Part shown: positions 53,683 through 61,620 of the stretch, one piece after another | How the letters are laid out: each line of letters begins with the position of its first letter | Position numbering within the stretch: the stretch's first letter is position 1 | Assembly (NCBI GenBank): GCA_017307505.1 | Contig: JAFKEE010000032.1 | Span: 124,001 to 188,000 of the forward strand | Direction: 5' to 3' | Length of the DNA stretch: 64,000 nt | From: Acidobacteriota bacterium | GTDB lineage: Bacteria; Acidobacteriota; Terriglobia; Bryobacterales; Bryobacteraceae | The notes under the pieces: model-generated | The model's input: only the letters and a program-made list of their open reading frames with translations | Databases searched by the model: none | What the model was told of the DNA's origin: nothing | Program-made: the position numbers and the translations under genes

Positions 53683-54810
53683 ATGATCGAACTAACTCCG
53701 ACAACCGCCGCGGATCTGGCCGACGCGCTGCGCGAGGCGGCCGCCAACGGCCAGAGGATCTCCCTGGGCGGCGCCGGCACCAAACAACGGATGGCCGGAC
53801 CGGCGGGTGGAGCGTCGACGCGCATCTCCACCACGCGGCTGAACCGGATGTTGCAGTACGAGCCCAAGGATCTGACCCTCAGTGTCGAAGCGGGCATGCC
53901 GTACGCCGAACTGACTCGCACATTGGCGGCGAATCACCAGATGCTGCCGCTGGATCCTCCCTGCGCGGAGGGCGCCACGATCGGCGGCGTCATCGCCTGC
54001 GGATCGGGCGGACCCAGGCGGCGGGTGTATGGTGCGGCGCGCGACATGGTTATCGGACTGAGCTACGCCACGCTGGAAGGCCAGGTGGTGCAGTCGGGCG
54101 GCATGGTCGTCAAGAATGTGGCGGGCCTGGATGTCCAGAAGACGCTGATTGGCAGTTTCGGAACGCTGGCCGCGATTGTCAGCCTGAACTTCAAGCTGAG
54201 CCCGATTCCGGAGAGCACGCGGACTTTCGCCCTGAGTTTTCCAACGGCCGCTCAGGCGGTTCAGGCACGCGACAAGGTGCTGCGCGGCGTACTGCAGCCG
54301 ACCTCGCTCGACCTTGTGAACGCAGCCGCGGCCGAGCAACTGTCGTTAAACGGCCACTGCCTGCTGGTGCGGGCTGGCGGCAGCGAGCGACTGCTGGGCC
54401 GGTACGGGGAAGAGCTTGCCGGCGCGGAGCAGATCTCCGGTGCCCGGGAAGAGGCATTGTGGCATGCGATCAGCGAGTTTCCGGCCACACCGCGCTTCGT
54501 CGTGCGGGTGGGGCATCCGCTAATGGACTTGCAAGCCGTGCTGGAGAGCGCTGGTGGCCCCTGCCTGGCTCGCGCGGGCAACGGCGTCACCTACCTGGGC
54601 TTCCACGATGCAGAAGCGGTACGGCGCTGGATGGCGGCGCAGGAATCGAAAGCCTGGTCGCGGATTGTGGAATGGGCTCCGGAAGAAGAGAAGGAGCAGA
54701 TCGAGCAGTGGCCGGCGCCGGGTCCTGACCTGGCGCTGATGCAGCGCATGAAGACGCTGTTCGATCCGAATCAACTGCTGAATCGAGGGAGACTGTATGG
54801 CCGCCTCTGA
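53683..54810 (+). CDS. glcE: Glycolate oxidase FAD-binding subunit
   Basis: 375 residues. The FAD_binding_4 (PCMH) domain covers about 1-180: RISLGGAGTKQR, LSVEAGMPYAELTRTLAANHQ, DPPCAEGATIGGVIACGSGG, RDMVIGL and GMVVKNVAGLDVQK. Its C-terminus is short, as in GlcE. GlcF follows with a 14-base overlap. GlcD, the third subunit, is not in the window. Confidence 0.88.
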   Translation: MIELTPTTAADLADALREAAANGQRISLGGAGTKQRMAGPAGGASTRISTTRLNRMLQYEPKDLTLSVEAGMPYAELTRTLAANHQMLPLDPPCAEGATIGGVIACGSGGPRRRVYGAARDMVIGLSYATLEGQVVQSGGMVVKNVAGLDVQKTLIGSFGTLAAIVSLNFKLSPIPESTRTFALSFPTAAQAVQARDKVLRGVLQPTSLDLVNAAAAEQLSLNGHCLLVRAGGSERLLGRYGEELAGAEQISGAREEALWHAISEFPATPRFVVRVGHPLMDLQAVLESAGGPCLARAGNGVTYLGFHDAEAVRRWMAAQESKAWSRIVEWAPEEEKEQIEQWPAPGPDLALMQRMKTLFDPNQLLNRGRLYGRL

Positions 54811-56128
54811 AACGACGACCTCGGCCTTTCCCCCGGTGCTGCCGAACCGGCATCCGGAAGCTCCGCGCGCCGCGGATCTGGACAAGTGCGTCCACTGCGG
54901 TTTGTGCCTGAATGCTTGCCCGACCTACCGCGAGCTAGGGCTGGAGATGGACTCACCGCGCGGCCGCATCTATCAGATGGTGCAGGTGGCGACAGGGCAA
55001 GCGGAACCTGGCGCGTCGTATGAAGAGCACCTCGACTTGTGCCTGGCCTGCCGCGGTTGCGAGAGCGCTTGCCCGTCTGGCGTGCCGTATGGACGGCTGA
55101 TCGAAGCGGCGCGGACCGAGATCGAGGCGAAGAAGCAGCGGCCTTGGCACGAACGGGCGTTTCGCAACTTCATCTTCGGGCGGCTGTTGGTGACGCCCTG
55201 GATGATCAAGACCGCCGGAGCGTTTCTGTACCTCTATGAGGCTACGGGCCTGCGGGCCATTGTCCGGGGCAGCGGTCTGTTGAAACTGATGGGCAAGATG
55301 GGCCGGATCGAACACCTGGCCCCGGCAGCGGAGGTGCCGTTCTTCTTCGACAAAGTGGGCCAGACATTTCCCGCCAAAGGGCAGCGCCGCTTCCGGGTGG
55401 GCTTCCTGGCCGGATGCCTGGCCAACGTAACCTCGGCCAGGCTGAACGAGGCCACGGTGCGGGTGTTGCAGGCAAATGGGTGCGATGTGGTGCTGCCGGC
55501 GGACCAGACCTGCTGCGGTGCGCTGCACGTCCACTCCGGCCTGAAGGATCAGGCCCGGGCCCTGGCACGGAAAAATATCGACGTTTTTCTCAGCGGGAAT
55601 TTCGATGCAATCATCACGAATGCGGCCGGCTGTGGTTCGACGCTGAAGGAATACCACGAACTGCTGGAGCACGACGAAGCCTATGCTGAAAAGGCGAAGC
55701 TGTTTGTGGCCAGGATGAAGGACATCACGGAGTTTCTGGGTTCGATTGAGTTGAACCCGCAGATGGCGCCCCTGAGTATCACGGCAACTTACCAGGATTC
55801 CTGCCACCTGGCACACGGCCAGAAGGTGCGCTCAGCTCCGAGGCAGCTCCTGAATGCGATTCCGGGCGTGAAGTTCAAGGAATTGCCGCTATCGGACCTG
55901 TGCTGTGGCAGTGCAGGCATCTACAACATCGTGCACGACGAGATCGCCGATTCCCTGCTCCAGAAGAAGATGGCGATGGTCAATGGCACGGGTGCCGAAG
56001 TGGTCACCACGGCCAATGTAGGCTGTGCGATCCAGTTGAAGGCGGGTGTCACCAGATATGGCAAGCACCAGCGCGTGCTGCACGTGGTGGAACTGCTGGA
56101 CGAGGCTTACCGCAAGGCCGGCCAGTAG
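54797..56128 (+). CDS. glcF: Glycolate oxidase iron-sulfur subunit
   Basis: 443 residues. Two [4Fe-4S] motifs are seen, CVHCGLCLNACP and CLACRGCESACP, then two cysteine-rich CCG domains with DQTCCGALHVHSG and LSDLCCGSAGIYN. It passes electrons from glycolate oxidation towards the quinone pool. Overlap with glcE shows translational coupling. Confidence 0.9.
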   Translation: MAASETTTSAFPPVLPNRHPEAPRAADLDKCVHCGLCLNACPTYRELGLEMDSPRGRIYQMVQVATGQAEPGASYEEHLDLCLACRGCESACPSGVPYGRLIEAARTEIEAKKQRPWHERAFRNFIFGRLLVTPWMIKTAGAFLYLYEATGLRAIVRGSGLLKLMGKMGRIEHLAPAAEVPFFFDKVGQTFPAKGQRRFRVGFLAGCLANVTSARLNEATVRVLQANGCDVVLPADQTCCGALHVHSGLKDQARALARKNIDVFLSGNFDAIITNAAGCGSTLKEYHELLEHDEAYAEKAKLFVARMKDITEFLGSIELNPQMAPLSITATYQDSCHLAHGQKVRSAPRQLLNAIPGVKFKELPLSDLCCGSAGIYNIVHDEIADSLLQKKMAMVNGTGAEVVTTANVGCAIQLKAGVTRYGKHQRVLHVVELLDEAYRKAGQ

Positions 56129-56131
56129 CCG

Positions 56132-56890
56132 CTACTGGACTCGTGCTTCCACAGCCGCCCGGGTACCTTCGAGCGTCGCCAGCAGGGATTCACGCGGCAG
56201 GCTGGTCACCATGGGTTTGACGGCCCAGGCGACGCCCAGCGGGATATCACGAGTGAGGGAGATGGCGCGGCATTCCATATAGACGCCGCCGTCGCGTTCT
56301 TCGATCAGCCAGTAGGAATTCAGGCGCCAGAGGAAGCCGTAGCCCGTATCGGGCGGTTTGATGCGTTCCTGATCATGGCCCGCATGCTCGACTTCGGCGA
56401 TGCGGGTGCTGCGCGACCAGACTTCGTAGCGGCCATTGCCCTTGTTGCGGTACTCCACGTCGTATTCGGTATCCAGCACGACGGTGATGACCTTTTTCTT
56501 CAGAACGCGCATGTAGGCCGTAATGTGATCGCCATCGCGTTTGACGACTTTGGAGTCGATGACGTCCGGCGCGTAAATCTCCTTGTAGCGATTTACATCC
56601 TGCAGGACCGCAATCGCGTCGCTAGCTTTTGCCTTTGGAACGAAGATCGCACCCACCCAGTCGTGGACGAGTCCTGAGGTCAACGCGCGCGGCCCTTTGG
56701 TGTCGTAGGGCATGATCTGTGGTCCCGACGTCGCAGTGACAGGCAGATGCGCATTCGTGGTGCGCGGGCGGTTCTGAACGGAACGATCGGCCACTTCCAT
56801 GTAGGCTTTGAATTCCGCCAGGGTCTTCGGCGATAGGTCCACCGCATACACGGAGGAGGACAGCAGGAGGAACGCGAACAGAGATTTCAC
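56132..56890 (-). CDS. Exported SRPBCC/START-like protein of unknown function
   Basis: 252 residues from a GTG start. The signal peptide is MKSLFAFLLLSSSVYAVDLS. The mature part shows a lipid-binding fold pattern, VLQDVNRYKEIYAPDVIDS, FLWRLNSYWLIEERDGGVYM and SLTRDIPLGVAW, like proteins of the polyketide cyclase/START superfamily. Its start overlaps the previous gene's stop as GTGA, so it is coupled to the serine hydrolase. Confidence 0.65.
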   Translation of the reverse strand: MKSLFAFLLLSSSVYAVDLSPKTLAEFKAYMEVADRSVQNRPRTTNAHLPVTATSGPQIMPYDTKGPRALTSGLVHDWVGAIFVPKAKASDAIAVLQDVNRYKEIYAPDVIDSKVVKRDGDHITAYMRVLKKKVITVVLDTEYDVEYRNKGNGRYEVWSRSTRIAEVEHAGHDQERIKPPDTGYGFLWRLNSYWLIEERDGGVYMECRAISLTRDIPLGVAWAVKPMVTSLPRESLLATLEGTRAAVEARVQ

Positions 56891-57957
56891 TTTGAGGAAC
56901 CAACCATCTCGTCAAACAGGTCCAGGGCCAGGTCGCGAACAGGCGCGCTCTCCAGATTCGCCAGGACTACAATCGAGATCTTCCTTTCAGGACACAAAAT
57001 GAGAAATGTGCTCGTGCCTTGCTGCCCGCCGCTGTGTGTGGCCAGGCGGAGCCCTTGCCGGCGTTCGTTATTCCAGCCGAGCCCATAGTCATTGGACGAG
57101 CCGTCCTTCAGTCTGTTAGAGCTCCACATCGAGCTGAGAGTTTCGCGGTTTAACAGTTTTTCGTCCATCAGGGCCCGGGCGAATTGCGTGATGTCGGATG
57201 CCGTCGCGACCCACCCTCCGCCGGGAAGTTTGTAACTGGTATCGGCCAGGCCGCAGTTCTGGATGTTTCCGTCCGGCTGCAGGAAATAGCCCCGGGCGCG
57301 GTTCGGGATGATGTCGAAGACGCTGTCGGGCCGCATGGTGGCGGCCGCCGACGGTTTGAGGATCTCCTGCTCGACAAAGGTCGCAAACGGGACGCCGGCG
57401 ATGGCCTGCACCACCGCTCCGGCGAGGTTGAAACCATAGGTCGAGTAGAAATAACGGGTTCCGGGCTCGTGCAGCAGTGGATCCCTGGCGAAGATCTCCA
57501 ACCCCTCCATCAGATCGCCATAGTGGCGTGTGATGTTCATCTCATCGCCCTGATAGGCGCGGATGCCCGACAGGTGAGACAGCAACTGACGCGTGGTGAT
57601 GGGCCATTGTTTCCGGGGAAAGGACGGCAGGTAGCGCTGAATCTCGGCGTCCAGGTCCAGTTTGCCGGCCTCCACCAACTTGAGCGCGGCAACGGCCGTA
57701 AACGGCTTGGAAAGCGAGGCCAGTCGAAAGACGGTGCGAGGTGTGGCCGGGACAAAGTTTTCGAGATCGCTGAAGCCCCAGGCGGCAGTGTAGTCGGGCG
57801 GGCCTCCGGACTGAACGGAGATGGAGAGCGCCGGAATGTGGCCCCGCTCCATCCAGGAGGTGGCAACTCTTTGCAGAGCAGGCACTTTCGAGGTGGGCAC
57901 CTGGGCGCACAATGCGGACACAAACAGGGCGAACACAAAGCCAAACCGAAGGACCAT
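56887..57957 (-). CDS. Exported serine hydrolase (beta-lactamase class C fold)
   Basis: 356 residues. A signal peptide (MVLRFGFVFALFVSALCAQ) is followed by the penicillin-binding fold: FRLASLSKPFT carries Ser-x-x-Lys (about 80), FYSTYGFN gives the Tyr motif (about 169), and ATHSGGQQGTS replaces the KTG triad with HSG, as common in esterase-like members. ATG 57984, with GGAAGGGGG ahead, is an alternative start. Substrate unknown. Confidence 0.85.
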   Translation of the reverse strand: MVLRFGFVFALFVSALCAQVPTSKVPALQRVATSWMERGHIPALSISVQSGGPPDYTAAWGFSDLENFVPATPRTVFRLASLSKPFTAVAALKLVEAGKLDLDAEIQRYLPSFPRKQWPITTRQLLSHLSGIRAYQGDEMNITRHYGDLMEGLEIFARDPLLHEPGTRYFYSTYGFNLAGAVVQAIAGVPFATFVEQEILKPSAAATMRPDSVFDIIPNRARGYFLQPDGNIQNCGLADTSYKLPGGGWVATASDITQFARALMDEKLLNRETLSSMWSSNRLKDGSSNDYGLGWNNERRQGLRLATHSGGQQGTSTFLILCPERKISIVVLANLESAPVRDLALDLFDEMVGSSK

Positions 57958-58049
57958 TCCTTTTGTGTACCACGATCCGCGCATTCCCCCTTCCATTCCA
58001 ACCGATTTGGAGTTAGGGTAGGGCCGGATCCTCGAAGTAGGAGGTGGAT

Positions 58050-58253
58050 ATGGTGCAGTTGCAAGACAAGCCACCCGCCCTGACCTCTGACGACTGGGCG
58101 CTGATCTGCCAATTGCTGGAAGCCAAGCAACGCGAGTTGCTCTCCGAGATCCGGCATACCGACAAGAGAACCTTCCGGGACGCCCTGCACGAACGATTGG
58201 AGCAGGTTGACAACCTGATGCGGCGAGTTTCCGCCACAGGCATCCCGGACTGA
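58050..58253 (+). CDS. Small helical protein, hypothetical
   Basis: 67 residues from ATG 58050 with AGGAGG five bases ahead. It is charged and helical (ALICQLLEAKQRELLSEIRH), with the ending RRVSATGIPD. It looks like a short coiled-coil or DNA/protein-binding piece, reminiscent of the DksA-like helical hairpin but without zinc cysteines. A second small frame and a deacylase follow. Confidence 0.6.
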   Translation: MVQLQDKPPALTSDDWALICQLLEAKQRELLSEIRHTDKRTFRDALHERLEQVDNLMRRVSATGIPD

Positions 58254-58285
58254 ACGAAGAGAAGTAGATTTCACCAGGAGGGACT

Positions 58286-58435
58286 ATGGATCGTCCTAGC
58301 CATCCGCACGTCGTCCGCACGTGGGCTGTGGACCGCATACGCGTTCAAGCCCCGACACCAGCTCATGTCCGGCCTTCGGCCGAGAAGAACAAGGCCCGCC
58401 GGCCGGCGCCGGATTCCACGAGGAAGAAGACATGA
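58286..58435 (+). CDS. Short basic peptide gene upstream of YbaK-type gene
   Basis: A 49-codon frame from ATG 58286 to TGA 58435, starting MDRPSHPHVVRTWAVDRIRV. It has AGGAGG 5 bases ahead of the ATG, and its stop overlaps the next start as ATGA. The product would be basic and rich in Pro and Arg with a lysine-rich end (DSTRKKT). It may be a real small protein or a translated leader that couples into the next gene. No homology is recognised. Confidence 0.45.
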   Translation: MDRPSHPHVVRTWAVDRIRVQAPTPAHVRPSAEKNKARRPAPDSTRKKT

Positions 58436-58911
58436 AAACGCTCGATCGCCTGACCGCACTCCTAGAAATGCGTGAGATCTTCTATCGTCACGACCGTCAC
58501 TCACTCACTTATACCGCTCGCGAAACAGCTCGCGCCGATCATCTTTCGCCACGCACTTTCGCCAAAGTGGTGGTCGTCCATTCGGAAGATGGCTATGCCA
58601 TGTCGGTGCTGCCGGCCGATCGCGTCGTCGATCTGGAGGAACTGCGCACGGCCTTCGGCAGCCAGCATCTGAGGCTGGCTACCGAGAAGGAACTCCAGGA
58701 ACTGTTCCACGATTGCGAGCTCGGCGCCATGCCGCCCTTCGGCAACGGGATTTTGTATGAGATGCCCGTCTGGGTGGATGGCCTGCTGATGTCCGAGGAG
58801 ACCATCTGCTTCAATGCCGGCACACACCGCGACGTGATCCAGATGAACACCGAGGACTGGGAGGATCTGGTGCGCCCGTCGGTGCTGGCGTTCGCACACG
58901 CCGCCGGCTAG
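58432..58911 (+). CDS. YbaK/ProX-type aminoacyl-tRNA deacylase-like protein
   Basis: 159 residues. The chain begins MKTLDRLTALLEMREIFYRHD, and HLSPRTFAKVVVVHSEDGY with the conserved Lys, DCELGAMPPFGNGI and CFNAGTHRDVIQMN fit the YbaK/EbsC fold, whose members hydrolyse mischarged tRNA. The start overlaps the preceding small frame by 4 bases. Confidence 0.82.
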   Translation: MKTLDRLTALLEMREIFYRHDRHSLTYTARETARADHLSPRTFAKVVVVHSEDGYAMSVLPADRVVDLEELRTAFGSQHLRLATEKELQELFHDCELGAMPPFGNGILYEMPVWVDGLLMSEETICFNAGTHRDVIQMNTEDWEDLVRPSVLAFAHAAG

Positions 58912-58945
58912 ACGGTGCCTGCTCCGCGCTTGGCATACTAGGGAG

Positions 58946-59482
58946 ATGAGCGAGATCTGGAGACTCAGGCCCGGCACGGATGAGTACGCGCCCTACTTCG
59001 GCCGCTATATCGACCTGGTTCCTGACGGTGACCTGCTGCAGACGTTGCGCGAGCAGTTCGTCCCCACCGTTCAACTGCTCGCGCCGCTGCGCGAGGAACA
59101 AGCCAACTACCGCTACGCCGAGGGCAAGTGGAGCTTAAAAGAGGTTCTCGGCCACATGATCGACACGGAGCGCATCTTCGCTTACCGTGTGCTCCGCATC
59201 GCGCGCAACGACGCCACGCCCCTGCCCGGCTTTGAGCAGGACGACTATGTGAAGTATGGGCCGCATGCGCGGCAGCCATGGTCCGATCTGATGGAAGAAT
59301 TCCAGGTGGTCCGCAGCGCATCGCTCTGCCTGCTGCGTGGCCTGGATGGAGAGGCGCTCGCCCGGCGCGGGACGTCTAGCAACAATCCAGCCAGTGCGAG
59401 AGCATTGGCCTGGGTGATCGCCGGGCACGAACGGGCGCACATGGGCGTACTGCAGGAGCGCTACTCCGCGGTTTTCGCCTAG
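58946..59482 (+). CDS. DinB-family protein
   Basis: 178 residues, a four-helix bundle type. The metal-binding His pattern is visible as LGHMIDTERIFAYRVL, and HERAHMGVLQERY in the last helix supplies the second and third His. DinB/YfiT proteins are mostly of unknown activity; some are thiol transferases. A terminator lies 20 bases after the stop. Confidence 0.85.
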   Translation: MSEIWRLRPGTDEYAPYFGRYIDLVPDGDLLQTLREQFVPTVQLLAPLREEQANYRYAEGKWSLKEVLGHMIDTERIFAYRVLRIARNDATPLPGFEQDDYVKYGPHARQPWSDLMEEFQVVRSASLCLLRGLDGEALARRGTSSNNPASARALAWVIAGHERAHMGVLQERYSAVFA

Positions 59483-59502
59483 CCAGTAGAGATGGAATGA
59501 GG

Positions 59503-59532
59503 GGCCGGCGGAGTCAAACCGCCGGCCTTTTT
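59503..59532 (+). terminator. Rho-independent terminator after dinB-like gene
   Basis: A perfect 9-bp stem (GGCCGGCGG with CCGCCGGCC), seven-base loop, then TTTTT at 59528-59532. It lies between convergent genes. Confidence 0.9.
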
Positions 59533-59539
59533 GCCGTGA

Positions 59540-61504
59540 TCAGGGCACCAACGGCAGCCACACCGCGCTCGCGTTCTCAGAAGAGTGGAAGATGGACTGC
59601 GTCGCCTTCACATAGTCAGAGGGCTGGGCCATGAAGATGTTGGACACATAAGTCTGGGGATTCCTGTCGTAGAGAGGGAACCAGGAAGACTGGACCTGCA
59701 CCATGATGCGGTGGCCCGGCAGGAACACGTGGTTCGCCGTGGGGAGAACGAAGCGATAGCGTTGGGCCTTCCCGGCCGGAATCGCGGAAGGCCGTTCGAA
59801 GCTCTCGCGGTAGCGCCCGCGGAAGATGTCCATGGAGACCGCCAGCTGGTAGCCGCCCATCTCCGGGTAGCTGGGCACCTCATCGGGATAGACATCGATC
59901 AACTTGACCACCCAATCGCTGTCGGTACCCGTGGTGGCGGCGATGAGATCGGCCACGGGGGCGCCACTGATCCGCACAGGCGCCGACAGGACAGGCGTTT
60001 CATAGACCAGGACATCCGGCCGGTCAGCGACGGCGCGCTGATCCGCGACAAGCCAGGTGCGCCAGCGCTCGGAATCGGCGAAGCGAACGGGACGCTGGAT
60101 GTAGGGTACGGGCTTGGCGGGATCGGAGACATAGGTGTCCGCGGCATTGCCGGACTGAGTGGGTTTATCGAAACCGAGGCCGGAGTTCGCCTGCAGGTAG
60201 AGCGGCTTCATCGGGGCCGAACAGCCGTTCTCACAAGCCAGCGGCCAGTTCTTCAGCCGGTCCCAATGATTCTCGCCCGTGTTGTAGATGAAGACGGGTG
60301 GAGTATCCGCCTTCGGAGCGGAAGTCTTCAGGTACTGATCGAAGAAGGGCCGCAGAACGTCGCGGCGGAACTCCGTGGCGGTGTCGCCTTGCCACTTCAG
60401 CGGACCCAGGTTGTAGGCATCATAGTTGACCTGGCTATGGCGCCACGGTCCCATGACGAGGTAGTTGTGATCGGACTGGCCTTTCGCCTTCAGGGACAGA
60501 TAGCAGTGAATGGCGCCCCACATGTCCTCCTGATCCCACAGCCCCTGAATCCACAGGGTGGGAATCTTCGAAGGACGCTCGGCGACAAGCTTATCCAGAG
60601 CCTGGCCCTGCCAGAACTCGTCATAGGCGGGATGTTCTGTCATCTTCTGGACCCAGGGCAACTGGTCGAGGCCTTTCTGCCGGGCATAGGCTCCGGAGGA
60701 ACCGGCGCGCAGGAAGTCCTCATAGTCGTCGTAGAAGCCACGAGCCACGGATTCGCCGCCGCCGCGATGCGCGGTCTGGCCGGCGGTGTAGTCGTAGTTG
60801 GTCTGCCGGAAGGCTCCATAGTGGAACCAGTCGTCGCCCATCCAGCCGTCGACCATGGGACTCTCGGGCGCGGCGACCTTCAACGCCGGATGCGGCCCCA
60901 GCAGCGCCATGACCACGGTGAACCCTTCATAGGAGGATCCGAGCATGCCCACGCGGCCGTTGGACTCAGGCGTATTCTTCACCAGCCACTCAATGGTGTC
61001 GTAGGCGTCGGTGACATGATCGGTCGCGGTAGGATTCAGCGGGCCGCGCACGGGCCGGGTCATCACATAGTCGCCCTCGGACTTGTGCTTGCCGCGAACA
61101 TCCTGGAAGACGCGGATGTATCCTGCCTGGACGAAGACTTCATCGCCCTGGGGCAGCGTGGAGAGCATGTGCGGGCTATTGTTGCGGCGTGTGCGGCCAA
61201 AGGCGTTGTAAGGTGTACGGGTGAGCAGGATCGGTGCGTCGTGGGCGCCTTTGGGGATGACGATGGAGGTGAAGAGCTTGACTCCATCGCGCATCGGAAT
61301 CATGACTTCGCGCCGGATGTAATCGTAGCTGCCGGTTGGGGCTTGGAACTCTTTCGGAACATCATTGCCGCCCGGCGTCGCCTGCTGCGCGGCGGCCGGC
61401 GTGCCAATGCAGAAGGAGCCCAGTAAGAAGGCCGCCAGACAGGTAACGCGGCCGCGGCGGGCAGGACCCTGGTACCGGCTGCCCAGACAGTGGAGGAGAC
61501 CCAT
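59540..61504 (-). CDS. Exported CocE/NonD-family acyl hydrolase
   Basis: 654 residues. A signal peptide (TCLAAFLLGSFCIGTPAAA) precedes an X-Pro dipeptidyl-peptidase/CocE-type domain: EVMIPMRDGVKLFTSIVIP, the nucleophile in MLGSSYEGFT (about 188), the acid region GLWDQEDMWG and the His in GPWRHSQVN. A C-terminal beta-sandwich (about 480-650) completes the family layout. Resembles glutaryl-7-aminocephalosporanic acid acylases, so ester or amide substrates are likely. Confidence 0.88.
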   Translation of the reverse strand: MGLLHCLGSRYQGPARRGRVTCLAAFLLGSFCIGTPAAAQQATPGGNDVPKEFQAPTGSYDYIRREVMIPMRDGVKLFTSIVIPKGAHDAPILLTRTPYNAFGRTRRNNSPHMLSTLPQGDEVFVQAGYIRVFQDVRGKHKSEGDYVMTRPVRGPLNPTATDHVTDAYDTIEWLVKNTPESNGRVGMLGSSYEGFTVVMALLGPHPALKVAAPESPMVDGWMGDDWFHYGAFRQTNYDYTAGQTAHRGGGESVARGFYDDYEDFLRAGSSGAYARQKGLDQLPWVQKMTEHPAYDEFWQGQALDKLVAERPSKIPTLWIQGLWDQEDMWGAIHCYLSLKAKGQSDHNYLVMGPWRHSQVNYDAYNLGPLKWQGDTATEFRRDVLRPFFDQYLKTSAPKADTPPVFIYNTGENHWDRLKNWPLACENGCSAPMKPLYLQANSGLGFDKPTQSGNAADTYVSDPAKPVPYIQRPVRFADSERWRTWLVADQRAVADRPDVLVYETPVLSAPVRISGAPVADLIAATTGTDSDWVVKLIDVYPDEVPSYPEMGGYQLAVSMDIFRGRYRESFERPSAIPAGKAQRYRFVLPTANHVFLPGHRIMVQVQSSWFPLYDRNPQTYVSNIFMAQPSDYVKATQSIFHSSENASAVWLPLVP

Positions 61505-61562
61505 TCATAGAGTGTAGCGAGGCCGCCTGCGGCAGCGCTGAGCCCGAGGCCGCGACCAAACC

Positions 61563-61598
61563 AAAAGACAACGGCCGGAGCGTGAGCCCCGGCCGTTG
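61563..61598 (-). terminator. Rho-independent terminator downstream of rpoC
   Basis: A perfect 10-bp stem (CAACGGCCGG with CCGGCCGTTG, ten-base loop), followed on the minus strand by a T-run (A's at 61563-61566 on plus). It lies 22 bases after the rpoC stop codon. Confidence 0.85.
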
Positions 61599-61620
61599 AT
61601 CTTTTCGGAATGAGCGGTGC

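Noticed and set aside
59585-61426. 613-residue open frame antisense to the CocE/NonD hydrolase gene
   Set aside because: High GC keeps the opposite strand open. The hydrolase has clear catalytic motifs; the antisense frame has none and a biased, Gly/Arg-rich composition.
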